From contig KV419411.1 in assembly GCA_001630475.1 (NCBI GenBank), positions 208,337-272,336 on the forward strand: a stretch of 64,000 bases of DNA. The letters run 5' to 3'. The DNA comes from Sistotremastrum niveocremeum HHB9708 (lineage: Eukaryota; Basidiomycota; Agaricomycetes; Sistotremastrales; Sistotremastraceae). Positions 1-11,649 of the stretch are shown piece by piece. The notes under the pieces were generated by a model, which was not told the DNA's origin, searched no databases, and saw only the letters and a list, made by a program, of their open reading frames with translations. Position numbers and translations under genes: made by a program. How positions within the stretch are numbered: position 1 is the stretch's first letter; every line of letters begins with the position of its first letter.

Positions 1-94
1 ATTTCCAAGATTCTGGGATTTGTGATATCGATATTGATATTGATATTCCAAAATTTGGGTAAAATATCATATCATATCATATTTTGCAACACTA
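1..94. mobile_element. Terminal fragment of an ATATC-rich hAT MITE (family shared with 34675-35440)
   Basis: The reverse complement starts TAGTGTTGCAAAATATGATA and is about 90% alike, by eye, to the left end of the complete element at 34675-35440, including the run of ATATG/GATAT repeats and the AATTTTGGAATATC block. The element end is at base 94; its other end lies outside the window, so no target duplication can be tested here. No coding capacity is seen. Confidence 0.75.
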
Positions 95-146
95 CCAAAA
101 AGCGAACCATTCCTACCCACTTTTCACTCTTTCCACTCTTTCTATC

Positions 147-1163
147 ATGTCTTCCACCCCTTCCACCACTGACACTCTCGTCGACTACTCTATCCCTCAA
201 TACGCCGACGTCGCTGAAGCAAAAGCCGCTCTTAAGCGCATCTGCAAACTCTTCGCCGACTCCAAAATCGACAGTTGGCAGCGTTACTGCTCGTACTTTC
301 ACGAGTATTGCAGTGTAGCTGTTGGCGCATTCGAAGCCACCGCCATTCTCGAGCGTACGGTCAAGAGGCTCTTCTTCACAGCCTTCGACGAGCCCGATAA
401 GTCCCACCTCATTCACCTTTTGGAGCGGGCCTCCTTCCCTCACTTCGTTTACTGCGAATACTTTCTTTTTAAGTTCTATCATGCGGGTTCTATCGTCTAC
501 AAAGATCGTCTCCGATCTGCGTCTATCGATCCTGCGGATAACCTCCTCGCCAACTTCACTCTCGACCGTGCCGCTAAGCGAGGCATCTCCTTCATTCTCA
601 ACTGCCAACTCTCCAACCTCTTCAGCCACGAAACCATCACCGCTCGAGACGTCTTGAGATTCCGCAATTCAATCGTGGAAGATCTAGGCCTCGACGACTA
701 TCATCCGCACCCGGCAAGAATCGGCACCACCAACTACGATGTTGTCTCGGCTGATGACGAGGACACTCCTCCATCACCTCGGACCGATGCCATTTCTATC
801 TACGACTCGAGTGACGACGATCCCATGGATACCCATGACGAGTCCGGCTCTTCTTCATCATCATTTATCTCCAACGATCTCGAATACAACTTCCCCCTAG
901 CAGCACTGTCCACCGATTCACTGTCCTACACACCTCTCACTACTTCGACCTCTTCGTACGAAGGTCTTACTGCCAAGAAACCCACTGATTTCCTCACTGC
1001 ACCGTCCACCGTACCATCCACCGAGCCCCTCACTGCACCTCTCGTCACCGCCAACACCTTCTCCGCCGTCGTCGACTTACCCGGATATGGCAGCTACGCC
1101 ATCAACATCGACTCCGTCGGGCTCGAACGGCCTTCTCAGATCGTCGGTCTTCGCTTAGATTGA
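147..1163 (+). CDS. Unrecognised acidic/Ser-rich protein, possibly belonging to an LTR retroelement
   Basis: The open frame runs from a hAT MITE end to a stop at 1163. I chose the Met at 147 (MSSTPSTTD) because an upstream in-frame Met at 84 lies inside the MITE. The first roughly 190 residues look globular and helical (Trp, Cys, Phe-rich, e.g. SWQRYCSYFHEYC). The rest is a Ser/Thr/Asp-rich low-complexity linker ending in a short hydrophobic tail (VDLPGYGSYAINIDSVGLE). I do not recognise a domain. A purine-rich tract and a candidate LTR start follow the stop directly, which is where the last ORF of an LTR element would sit, so this may be retroelement coding sequence rather than a host gene. 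No intron signal is needed. Confidence 0.4.
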   Translation: MSSTPSTTDTLVDYSIPQYADVAEAKAALKRICKLFADSKIDSWQRYCSYFHEYCSVAVGAFEATAILERTVKRLFFTAFDEPDKSHLIHLLERASFPHFVYCEYFLFKFYHAGSIVYKDRLRSASIDPADNLLANFTLDRAAKRGISFILNCQLSNLFSHETITARDVLRFRNSIVEDLGLDDYHPHPARIGTTNYDVVSADDEDTPPSPRTDAISIYDSSDDDPMDTHDESGSSSSSFISNDLEYNFPLAALSTDSLSYTPLTTSTSSYEGLTAKKPTDFLTAPSTVPSTEPLTAPLVTANTFSAVVDLPGYGSYAINIDSVGLERPSQIVGLRLD

Positions 1164-1194
1164 TGGGGACATCAACTTCAAAGTTGGGGGGAGA

Positions 1195-1922
1195 TGTAGA
1201 GAATCGTAATAAATTCTTGAAATCTCTCTTCGACTCGAAGTTCCCTTAAGTCCGATAAGTCCGCGATTCAAAGTCCGACTTGCCTCCTCCTCTCCTCGAT
1301 CCTCCCCTGTTTATTTTCGTTCCCTCTTTCTTTCTTCGATCATGGCCATGCGGTCACTCTTTATTCTTTATCGCCCTCATTATTCGATCGTTTCCTAGAA
1401 GTCTCGGGCCGACAGAAAACCCATAGAAAAACCACCCTCAAACATCTTGGCCTCCCTTTTCCCCCTATTTTCCATACGATTTCGTCCCACTCCACCTTTC
1501 AGACCATGTGCATCGCATCCAAGGACCAGTACGAATATCTCTATGATCCGGTAGATTTTTAGTATAAATAGAGGCCTTTTTGCATGTATTTTCCTTAGTT
1601 CCCCAATACTGAGCGAAATCTCCCTCATTTTATTGCGTGTGCTCACTGTGCGAAGTCCCAAGTTGTTCTAAAGGCATCATACGATCGCCTAAGGCTTCTA
1701 GGATCGCTCCTATCGTCTTCACTGCTCCAAAACCCCTCTCTTTCGATTATTCCCCCTATTTTCTCTTCCTTTTCCCCCTGTTTCGCGGCTGCGGCTTGTG
1801 TATTGCGTCTATCTACGGACAAAGACACTCCCTAGTCTAGAACTTCCCTCCTCCTGATTCGCAATCTTCCTCCGATCCCAATCCTTCCCCTCACAAGCAT
1901 TCGGGGTCGAGTTCCTTCAACA
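1195..1922 (+). mobile_element. Candidate LTR of a fossil LTR retroelement
   Basis: A polypurine run (GTTGGGGGGAGA) sits just before TGTAGAGAATCG, the usual arrangement of PPT and 3' LTR start. A TATA box (TATAAATA, about 1563) lies within the segment, as expected for U3. A CA end is possible near 1922 but is not proven, because the partner LTR is not in the window. The element is incomplete here; family (Ty3- or Copia-like) and age cannot be set from this piece. Confidence 0.3.
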
Positions 1923-2539
1923 CCGTCGCGTCTTGAGGCTGTTGGCCCGTACTTTCTTATCTACCGCTACCCACGGTTGACACGGAGTGAGAGAAGGAAC
2001 CGAGGAGAATTGCTCGACCAAAGAGAGCATCGAAGATACCCTTGAGAAGCCCGGATGGCTGTAACTCTGCCGACACTCGGAGTCCGCCTCATCCTTGGCC
2101 TCATCTCGAGCCGCCACGGAGCGCTCACAGGCTGTACAAGACCACAATTCCTATCCTATCGCCTATCTGGAACCTGTCAGTAGGAGTCATCCATTGGATC
2201 CTTATACTAGTAGTGAGATACTTGAGATGGTAGAACCGTTTGCTTCCCTTTGCACGCAGCAGGGGAGGAGAAGGGAGTATTCCGCCATCGGAACGCCTAT
2301 TTTGGCAAAGGAGAAGGAGACACTCCCGTTATCTCCGAGACATTTTCTCCTTGCTCTGGGACAAGCTCTTCGATATCCATTGTCGATATCTTGTATTGCG
2401 TCACGATCTGTTCAATGAGCCTCGACATTATAGAAATCACCCATTCGCTCAATTTGACATATACTTCACATCAATCTCTAACAAGTAACTTATTACTGGA
2501 ATACTTATTGAGTCTTATAATCTCTCTTATTCACTTTCG
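1923..2539. other. Intergenic, no gene seen
   Basis: Between the candidate LTR and the end of the terpene synthase gene. Short overlapping open frames exist but show no recognisable domain or consistent splice pattern. It may include retroelement remnants. Confidence 0.4.
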
Positions 2540-3699
2540 TCATCCTTCAACTCTTGGAAGGGGCTCTACGATTCCTGTCTTCTCGATGACAATCCATTCC
2601 TCCTTCTCGAAATACCTCGAACTCCCAAGACTCCACTCCCAGTTAGCCCTCACCCAATATCCCAATACGTCAATATACGCCGCCACGTGGCTATCAATAC
2701 TCGGACCCCATGAAGGAACTTCGCTGATCGTAGCCTGGAATTTACGAGCGACGTCCTCATGTCGTACGACTGTCCAGTCTACAGCTTCTTGAATTCCCAA
2801 GCCTTGCTTTTGAACTGCGATTGAGACGGTGTTGTGAAGACTTCCTATTGCTTGTTCGCGATTATAAGATAATATATCCTAGACCCGGATTAATCTCCAC
2901 ACACAAACGAATGGCGGAGAATAAGGACTCACATTTCCGAAGATGATGAGATCGGCTGCGCATGTTGCGAGAGTAACGATACTCTCGTGTTTCACAACAT
3001 GCTCCGGAAGACCTTCTGCACATTCTATAACCCAGAACGCAGGGCGAAGTGCACCTGTACTCCGCCTCATGTGAATGTAATCGTCGAAATCCCGGAGACG
3101 ATCGATCTCGCGATCGGAGGCCTCAATGACGACTGCGTTGAGATATTCTCTGAAGTGGGCAACGAATAAAGTTTGTTGCCAGACAGGAGATATCTCGAGG
3201 GCTTTAATCCAGAACCTTCAATACAGCATGAGCTTTCGATAGGTGATGTAAGAGGAGGCACTTACTGACGAGTTATCTCGGCAACGAATGGGTCGTCTTT
3301 ACTGCGCACCTTGGAAGGGCAGTTGAAGACTTCCATGATCGTATTGACGACACTCTGAGCATCGGAGGCTTTCTTGGGATCCGTGAAATCGTCAATCAAG
3401 AATAATATACTCAGGAGATGGCATGCGACGATGAGTGATTCTGGGCAAATATCAGTCGTGTCATATTGAGGAAGGCTTTCCTTACTTTTATCAAGAGTGG
3501 GGTATGCCAATGTGGCGAGGGTGCTTCCCAGCCCGTAACCTCGTCGTACCTTCTCTCTATCCATCAGATCGAGGACTGAGTTATCAACCCAAGATAAAGA
3601 AGCTATCGCCGCTTCCTCAGAATCAGGATGCTGAAGACGAGGCCAAGGCCAATCTTTCAATATATCAGGGAGTCGGAACGATGGTGGAGGAGGCGACAT
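2540..3699 (-). CDS. Sesquiterpene synthase (class I terpene cyclase)
   Basis: It probably cyclises farnesyl diphosphate in the cytosol to a sesquiterpene. Four exons (3699-3486, 3440-3266, 3215-2933, 2878-2540) sum to 1011 nt, giving 336 aa, normal for fungal class I cyclases. The metal-binding Asp motif DDFTD follows LFLI in exon 2. The NSE triad is NDILSYNRE, assembled across the last intron (N ends exon 3). An RY pair (SSRYFEKEE) lies near the C-terminus. I chose Met at 3699 (MSPPPPSFRLPDIL) rather than earlier in-frame Mets because a TATA box (3791-3800) falls between them and it matches the start of the paralogue at 11650. All motifs are intact, so it is probably active. The product cannot be predicted from sequence. 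Introns 2-4 match the positions in the disrupted paralogue. Confidence 0.9.
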
Positions 3700-3790
3700 G
3701 GCTCGTAAATGTGATCGTAGGAAAGGCTGAGTAGTAAGCTCGAGAGGAAGGGAGCAGTCTACGTTGGATAGAGAGCGGTTCATGGGGTCC

Positions 3791-3800
3791 ATATTTATAC
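3791..3800 (-). promoter_or_regulatory. TATA box of the terpene synthase gene
   Basis: GTATAAATAT on the minus strand, about 92 bp upstream of the chosen start codon. It argues against the in-frame Mets at 4050 and 3792 as starts. Confidence 0.55.
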
Positions 3801-5181
3801 CCTGAGGGCTGACGGTCGTCTGCCTGAGCGGAAGTAATTGAAACAGGGTGTTGATGAACCCAATCTCACGAATCTGCGATGGAAGCTCGTAGAGCCGCTG
3901 CCGTACGGCGTGTACTTCGATCAATCGCTGGCATCCTTGTATAGCTACGAGTGAAGAGAGTTCCTTGTAAGGCCAGGGACTATGCTGATTTCGTTCCTGG
4001 CAACTATACGAAAACATTGATCCGGAATCCTTGATTCTGGAGAATACCACCAGAAGTAGTTGATGCGGAAGAGCATGTGTTTCATTGACCGCCTCGGCTT
4101 GGCAGAACTAGAGAGGAACACCCACTGCGCACTTCACAAGGCTTCTCCTCCAACCTGGAGCTTGAAGCTTTGGCGACGACTCTGTTAGACATCGTGATTG
4201 GCGCACAGAATGATACGGGAGCTTCTGAAAGTGACCGATAGCAGAGGATTTAGATCAACAAGCGGGGGAAAATTGATCCCTCAGTTTTCCTTAAGCTTCC
4301 ATGGAGGAGAAACACGATTTGAAGTCCGGATCCAAGTCGCATAGAAGCCATGCCTTTGCATTCCCCATATCCATGTACGTATACACGATATCACCTGGAT
4401 GACGCAACAGAATCAGCAACGGAATACTGAAGCTCCCCATTTGAAATGGTTAAAGGATTGATGGCGTACCTGACATATAGCAGATAGCGGAAGCTTATTC
4501 AACATCATTGCCGGTTCTCCTGCAGCTGGCGCTTGAAGAAGTCGAGCGTCCGGGGATCCAGGTGACGATGGCCGGCTCAGGATGCGGATGCCATCACTGG
4601 CACAATCAAATGTTGAGATCCTGATGATGAGATCTTGAATCTTGAAGCTCGGGACAAGGTTAACTCCAGGTTATGCTCTTTCATGTCACGAAAAGCCCAG
4701 CTGTATTCTGAAGAGCCTAAGATTTTGCAATAACATTTTTTTCGTTTGGTGGAAATTGGGGGGCGAAGGCGGTGGATTTGACATTGGTTGACCTGAAAAC
4801 GCTGAAATGCTAAAGATTCGAGCTAGAAGTCCTCTAAGCCTGAGCAGGGTTTTTCAGCATGTCGTCAGTAGTATGGGACTAGCGGATAAGGAGCGCCACA
4901 GTAGCACGGAGTTTGAACTTCTGCGTTGATGGGCGTTCGAAGAATGGAAACCAGAGAACGACAAAATTGTCTTGTGGAGATGGAAGCTGCAGCTGCGGTT
5001 AGGTCAAGCTGGACGGTTCAGCTGGAGTCGAGCAGGATCCGAATCCGCGGTCGGCATTACGTAACTTTACTACATTCAGGAAGAAAGCAAATAGATTCAA
5101 TCTCCGAATACGGGCGCTCATCGAAATTGTCTGCACTCTGCGAACCAACGCCCGACGCTGCGTGGTCGACACATCAATTAT
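3801..5181. other. Divergent intergenic region
   Basis: Upstream of both the terpene synthase (-) and REX1 (+). No conserved coding sequence, tRNA or repeat was recognised; short open frames lack support. Confidence 0.45.
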
Positions 5182-7716
5182 ATGACTCGCAAGAGACCAG
5201 CAGCAAACGCCGATATGGCATCGTCGCCCACATCACCCGGTTTCGCGCACGAGCATGCCAGTGGGAGTCATAATTATGACAAGAAGAAGATGAAGATGGG
5301 CGACGATGTTAATTCTAACTCGTTCTCGGCTCTTTCTGGTCATCCAGGCTCGGGTGGATCGTTGGAAGAGGGTCAAGTCCGTGAAGACAACGGTGACGAC
5401 GACGAAGAGGGCGAGGGAGAGTGGATGCAAGTTGATAAGCGGAAGGAGAAGAAAGTTAAGAAACAGGCGTCGAAGGCTGTTGTACGTTGTCTCCGACACT
5501 CTGAATGACTCATTTTCTTAATCTGATGCGGTGTAATGTTGAGGATTAGATGAACCCCCCGAGATTCTTCTATTCGAGTACTGAAATCAAGAAACGAAAA
5601 GAAGCCATAACAATTCCTGTACGCCTTCCATATAGTGTTCAAAATATTTTATTAATCAAAAATGATAGGAAATCCGAGATCTAGTCCTTAACCTCGTTGC
5701 AGACGCCCCCGCACCAACATGGCTCAGAATCGAAAATCCGCGTTCAATCCAAAAAGTCTTGATCCTCCTCATTCCAGGCCTTACACCATCCCTGCTTTCC
5801 CTACCCACTCCCACTCTCTCCGCTACAGAATCTCCATTTCTTCCTCTACCCGTACCAGCATCAACACCTTCATTTCCGTTTATAAGCACGTTCATGCATG
5901 CCCTGCCCACGATTGCACCAGGGGAGAGCACGAAGATGCACAGTGTCATGAACACTTTCTTTTCGGGGCCTGTCAGTGGAGAGGAGAAGAAGAGACGAAT
6001 CTTGGAACGCATCTCTCGTAAGGGTCTTCCTATCTAATTGGATATGAAAACTGATTAATGGGTAGAGGAGAGGAATATGAGCTCGGATCCCAGTCAATAT
6101 TGTATGACTGTGGAACAAATGATTGAAAATGATTACCCTGTTCCTTCATACCTCGCCGACGTCTTCACACCGCCTTCGGACGATTGGGTCCAGATTCCAC
6201 TCGCGAAGTACGTGGGACCCAAGCGAGCGAAGATCTACGCTCTCGATTGCGAAATGGTACCCCTCGATCTTTCTTTTATTCCTGCGTCAGTGCTGATGGC
6301 CGATAGTGCGAAACAGAAGATGGAAGAGAATTAACGAGTATATGTATACTCGACTATTCAACCGCGGAGGTCATCTATCGGGAATTCGTAAAGCCCTCAA
6401 AGCCCATCATCGACTACCTCACCCGATTCAGCGGTATCACTGCGGCCCATCTGGAATCAACAACAACGACACTCTTCACCGTCCAACAGTTCCTCTCATC
6501 ACTCCTTTCTCCCTCCTCTCCCTCTTCGTCACTCGAAGAGGGCGAAGAATACGCCGACACACCCACGCCGATCCTCCTCGGCCACTCCCTCGAATCCGAT
6601 CTGCGCGCACTGCGAATCTTGCACCCGCGGTGCATTGATACTTCTGTCATCTTCCACCACCCGCGCGGTCCACCGCTCAAACCTGGCTTGGCTTGGTTAA
6701 CCAAAAAGTGGCTCGGAAGGGAGATACAAAACAGAGGGGAAGGAGGACACGATCCGGAGGAAGATGCAAGGGCTTGTATGGATCTTTTGAGGAGAAAAGT
6801 CGACGGTGGCGTTGGTTTCGGGACGTTCAAGACTGACGTCGAGTCCATTTTCGTCCGGATGGGCCGATCACGTTCGGCAGGGGAGGGAGTGAAGAGTGCT
6901 GTGGTGGATCATGGGAATCCATCAGGGTGGTACGGTGCGAAAGCATCGACGTGCGTGGCATGTAAGAATGACGAAGATGTCGTGAGAGGGGTTGAAGATA
7001 TGATTGGTGGACATCGGTTCGTGTGGGGACGGATGGTGGAGCTTGCGGATGCGCTGGGGTGGACGACGAGTCGAGATAAGGATGCGCCGCCGCCCAGTAC
7101 TTTGACTTCTACCACCATTCCTCATCCTAATCGCACCAAAGAGACCAATCCTTTTACGGCTGGGACGACTTCTACGCCGCCGAATCCGTTCTCGACGTCG
7201 TCGTCGGATCCCTTGATCACACCGTCGTCGACTCAAGCACCCATTTCATCATCATCGGCATCCGTTCCCTCCCCAGACCTCGAAGCGGTCATATCCCGAA
7301 CAAACGCCCACCTGCAAAAGATATATGCCGCTCTTCCTTCAAGAACAGCCTTGATCTTATTCACGGGTCACTCCGATCCAAGGGCTATGTCCGAGTTGAA
7401 TGCTAGACGAGGAAAATTCGAGAGGGAGATGAGGTTCGGTTCGCTCTCTAATTCCAATTCCCAATCACGGCCAAATGGGAACTCTGAAGATGGAGGAGGA
7501 GCGGGAGGCCGAAAGGTGTATGAGAAAGATGGAGGGATAGGAGAGAGTCGACGACCTTTGAAATCTTCGCCTTCGAAGTTGAAGGCACAAAATCTGAATG
7601 TTGATGGAGGGAACGGAGAGGAAAGTGTGCGGTGGACGAGTGAAGATGGGAGGAAGCTTGAGGAGGAGACGATGAAGGCGCGGAAAGGGCTTCTGTTCCT
7701 TGCTCTGAAGCCTTGA
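5182..7716 (+). CDS. REX1: RNA exonuclease 1 (REX1/REXO1 family, DEDDh 3'-5' exonuclease)
   Basis: Predicted nuclear 3'-5' exoribonuclease trimming 3' ends of 5S rRNA, 5.8S rRNA and tRNA precursors. Five exons (5182-5481, 5550-5618, 5669-6017, 6066-6256, 6307-7716) sum to 2319 nt, 772 aa. Visible signatures: FFYSSTEIKKRKEAITI and VLILLIPGLTPSLL in the N-terminal half; LTVEQMIENDYPVPSYL-like segment before the nuclease; ExoI ALDCEMCETEDGREL, split by the fourth intron after DCEM; ExoII region DYLTRFSGIT and LLGHSLESDLRAL; ExoIII HDPEEDARACMDLL with catalytic His and Asp. An acidic region precedes these and a Ser-rich tail follows, with a conserved ALILFTGHSDPRAM block. All catalytic residues are present. 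It is longer than yeast Rex1 because of low-complexity insertions. Exon phases agree throughout. Confidence 0.92.
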
Positions 7717-8038
7717 GTAGCGCAGTCCTAGTGCATCGGCGTTTGACTACCGCATCTCAGACGATCCTCTGACATGGATCATATGATGCGACCGCGACTA
7801 CTTCACTCTAATACTTCACCGTGAATATTCAATGCCTATGACCTTGGGAAGAATAACTACTGCACGTCTTCTCTAAGACACTATAATATCCATCATATGG
7901 TGCTATCAATGGTCACAAACTTTTGAGCAATTTCATGCTGAGAGATGAATATTTGAAACAAAAAGAGTGCGTTGCAAGGGTTGGCGGCGACTGCCGATCT
8001 TCTCGTTTACGCCACGTATACTTTTGTACCAGTAGCGC
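7717..8038. other. Intergenic, 3' of REX1 and promoter of the F-box gene
   Basis: About 320 bp with no gene; AT-rich patches only. Confidence 0.4.
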
Positions 8039-9556
8039 ATGGCCGAGGAGGCAGCTCAGATCCCAGTGGAACTCTATCAGGAAATATTGGAATGGTCAAC
8101 CCTGGAAGCTATCGTCAATCTGGCACAGGTAGGTGTCCTAGGGGTCCATTGAGAGCGCTATTAATATTGATACGTGCTACCCAGTCCACGTATGCTTTTC
8201 GGCAGTTGATTCTATCCAATACTGGCACACAATTTCTTTCGAAGGCATGTCGTAAAGATCCGATCCCACTCCCTGCGGGGACCTCGCTTGACAATCCGCC
8301 TTCGAATTTGTATAACCTATGCGTCCATTCTGTCCGTGTTCAGAAGAGACTGGCAAAAGCAGACGTTGCGACAGCACTTCAACCTCAAAAGATCACAACG
8401 ATGCCTCTTCCATCGGCAATTATCTACGATCCCAATGATCATGATATGTTCGTCTTGAGGGATATACTCGTAGTTGCCCCATCAACGTCCCGTCACAAGC
8501 TCATGATTGTTGACCTCAGTGCACCCCGCTTCATCGAGGTCGAGCTGCATGAGAACATTGATAACTTTTCCTGTCAGATGGCAGATAATAACTCAGAATT
8601 TGTGGCCGCCATGACGTGCAAGGATGACGACGGTGTCACCCTCTTTTGGCATTCATTTTCTGTCCTTGATCCGCGTTTCGGAGAGGAAATAGAATCCTTG
8701 GAGCTGGGATTGCCCCCTACTATGGATGTCTCTGAGATCCTGATCCAAGGCGCCCTTGTGTTTGTCAGCGGTGTGGCGGATTTTGTTGTCTTCGACTTCA
8801 CAAATCTTACGGGCCTTCATGTCCAAATCAATAATATCCGGGTAAGACCTCGACATCCAGATATGCTTGAGCATATGATCGGTTGACACGATGCTTTCAC
8901 AGGCCATTCTCAGATTGTCTATTCACCCGACCTATGATCAACTAATGATCGAGTACCGCGTTAGTCAACGCGGGGAACCAGCTCACATCATGGTTTTCGA
9001 GCTTTCATCTTCAATGCCTGAACTCTTCCCCGACGACGAACTCGGTCCTATATGGCAAACACGCCCTATAGATCCGCCAGATAACGCATTCCCACTTGTG
9101 CCTATCCAGGATCCGAATGCAGAGGATTTTGATATCGCGTTCCAACGAGACTTGCTCTTATCGTTCCGGCCGCGTAGGCGAGAGGCGTCTGAGGTGCTTC
9201 AGATATTCCGAATGAGGAACAATGAAATAGGATCGCTTCTTGTATTTCCTGGAGTACGGTTAAGTCTGCGTCCGCAGATCGAATCAGACATACCGCCGGA
9301 GCTCACAATTCTTGATAATCGAGGAATTTATCAGTGGGGCCGCTATAGCGATGCTATCATTGGAAGGCCGCCTGATTACTCGGATAACTTATATGTCCTG
9401 TTGACGGACAAGGATTTTACCATGCACTGGGTTCGGTTAAATCTGGGAAATGCAGAGCTGGCAATGCAGGTGGGATATAGTGTCTGGGGCTTTGATCATT
9501 CGTTGGGCAGGTTGTTTTTGCGCATTGGAGACCAACTACGTGTTATCGATTATTAA
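8039..9556 (+). CDS. F-box protein with a beta-rich C-terminal domain
   Basis: Probable substrate adaptor of an SCF ubiquitin ligase. Three exons (8039-8128, 8185-8841, 8903-9556) give 1401 nt, 466 aa, all in phase. The start is MAEEAAQIPVELYQEILEW, and the F-box-like helix continues as STLEAIVNLAQ across intron 1. The remaining roughly 430 residues contain repeated beta-strand-like blocks (DMFVLRDILVVAPS, ALVFVSGVADFVVFDF, NLYVLLTDKDFTMHW, GRLFLRIGDQLRVIDY), suggesting a propeller-like fold as in many agaricomycete F-box proteins. Such genes are numerous and variable in mushrooms, and the target is unknown. It sits between REX1 and a terpene synthase relic with no evident functional link. 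Confidence 0.75.
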
Positions 9557-9645
9557 TATTTTCCGTTTCCTTCGATCCGAATCTATATCATAACTTTCTC
9601 AGTCACTCACATACTATCGCCATCAAGGTAAGGTAGGTAGGTCAA

Positions 9646-9789
9646 GATTGGGTCAGGGCGAATTGGGAATGGAGTCTTGGAAGCTCGAGGTATTTTGAGG
9701 AAGAGGAATGGCGTCTTATTGAGAAGACGGGGATTGTAGAGCTCCTTCCGAGCTTGCTTCCGAGAGTGGTGGAAACCGACAAGATCTAA
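9646..9789 (+). pseudogene. C-terminal relic of a third terpene synthase
   Basis: A 48-codon stretch reads WVRANWEWSLGSSRYF and then EEEEWRLIEKTGIVELLPS before a stop (TAA 9787-9789). It is nearly identical in its first half to the C-terminus of the intact enzyme at 2540-3699 (same SSRYF and EKTGIVE). Everything upstream of the Trp is missing, including the Asp-rich and NSE motifs, so it cannot be functional. It keeps the reading frame, which suggests a fairly recent truncation. Confidence 0.85.
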
Positions 9790-9864
9790 AGGATGTTGAA
9801 ACGCTGGCAAATACGCGATCCGTTGCTCTGTTTGGCAGAGATGTCGATATCCTTATCACACTGA

Positions 9865-11017
9865 GAGCCCGTTCGGCGCGTTGTGAACTTTTGGCCGCGC
9901 CCACCAAAAAAGTTCGCAACATGTCGCGTCAGTATTTTTTCGCAATAGTTTGTAGATTTTCGCAATGTACCTGTTCGGTGCATCATTCGCAACGTCGAGT
10001 TGCAACTCGAAAAGTTCGCAACACTATCAAATCCGGACTCGGGCTCTGAGTCAAAGTACGTTTTGGCCCAACCCAACCCCACAGCGGGCACATTCCCCCA
10101 ACACTCAAACTGGCCCCAACTGTTTCAATGATATTCCAAGGGCTGCTGCTGCTGGAGAAAACCACAATGCTGATGAAGAAGATGTAGCAGGAATTTCCAA
10201 AGACAAATTGAAAGCACATTGTGCTCAGGTAGCTCGGACTCCATAGGTATTAGAATGTGTAGCGTGATGTCCGGCAGCACCATCTATGAATTAATAGATA
10301 ATATAGTCATTGTTAAGAGCTTTGCGATACCACAGATTGATGATCCCTCCACATTGCCCCAGCCATTGCATCCCTCCAATCATCTGCTTTGTCCGATCCC
10401 ATATCCTCGCCCGCACATCCATCCTCGTACCGAGCCTGGTCCTCCGCTGCATCTTCTGAATCAACCGGCTTGATGTGGATTTCGGATGGGGCGGAGGCGA
10501 CAGGAAGTGTGATAGAGAGTTGTTGTAGAAGGATCCACAAAGGAGGCCTTCCGTGGAGGCCGATGGGCTGTGTCGAGGCCACGGAGACGCGTACAACGAG
10601 CAAGTTGACAGAGTAGACGGTGATGCGTGCCAAGAGTGTCGTGCATCCTTCACGGATGGCCGTCCAAGAGCTCGTCCAAGACCTCCCTGCTCCAAGCATC
10701 GCCTCGTAGGATGGACATATGGACCGGCTTGAGTATTGTGCAACTGCCAGTGTAGCTGCAGCAATATTATGACGAGTTGTTAATGAGTATCTTTTGTCTT
10801 TAGGTGGCTTTCGTTTTTATAAATCTTGTATCCAATTTTGAAGCTGAGTAGAAGTCGTAGAGATAACAGCCATTGTTAACGTGCACAATGTACTATCGAA
10901 CAGCTAGTCATATGTTGCGAACAAAATTAGCGCAATGCGGTTTCTGCGATGTCCGCGCGACGGAAACTGCAGTTTATTTTCGCAACAACATTTTGGCGCA
11001 ACGCGCCGAACGGGCTC
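9865..11017. mobile_element. PIF/Harbinger-like non-autonomous DNA transposon
   Basis: The ends are a perfect 19-bp inverted repeat, GAGCCCGTTCGGCGCGTTG. They are flanked by a 3-bp direct repeat TGA at 9862-9864 and 11018-11020, the duplication size typical of PIF/Harbinger. Subterminal regions on both sides carry repeated TTCGCAA/TTGCGAA motifs. No transposase was recognised in the 1153 bp; the internal open frames on the minus strand show no known domain. Interior similarity to other sequence was not seen. Confidence 0.75.
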
Positions 11018-11020
11018 TGA

Positions 11021-11649
11021 TTCATAGAACCAGCGAGACACATTACATAAGCATACCTATCGGATATAACGGAAATTGCTTGAAGCGGTAACAAGTCAGC
11101 CTTCCGGTGGCGGAACCCGGATAGCTGCTCTTCTGTTCCACCTTGCTTGGAGAGAGACCGTCAGTACGCATCAGTATTGAGACTGTCTGGGTCTACAAGA
11201 GTCTCATTATGGCCTGATAGCTACGCTTATATGAGGGGTCGAATGACCGCAAGCTGTCGACGCAGGACCAGATGTAAATCCCCCCACCCCAAGCTGTAAC
11301 CTGCTGTAAGCGCTCCGTGGCGCGTCTCGAGCTGAGACGCATCGTCAGTAGGGATGTATCGATAAGAACTTATCGAGGGTTACTTCTGCGTGACCTCTCT
11401 GTTGCTCAATGATACTCACAACCTTGACTCCTGTCCGCATCGACCCTGGGCAGATGGCAGTTGGATGGCACAATTGTTCAGCAATGGCGTTATTTCGCTG
11501 CCATATCTCACCTGTCAACCGTAATTCCAAGTCAATTCGAGCATTCTCATTGTTTCTTGTTTATCGCTGCACCTCCGATTGACGGTGGACCTGCGTGTAT
11601 AAGAGTGCAACTAAAGACTCCTGTATCAGCACTTGGAAATCTGTCCCTC
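11021..11649. other. Upstream region of the disrupted terpene synthase
   Basis: No gene seen. A TATA-like GTATAAGA lies near 11597, about 50 bp before the start codon at 11650, comparable to the TATA placement in the intact paralogue. Confidence 0.4.

Noticed and set aside
72-629. Long minus-strand open frame opposite the first ORF
   Set aside because: Shadow of the plus-strand frame; composition and lack of domain do not support it.
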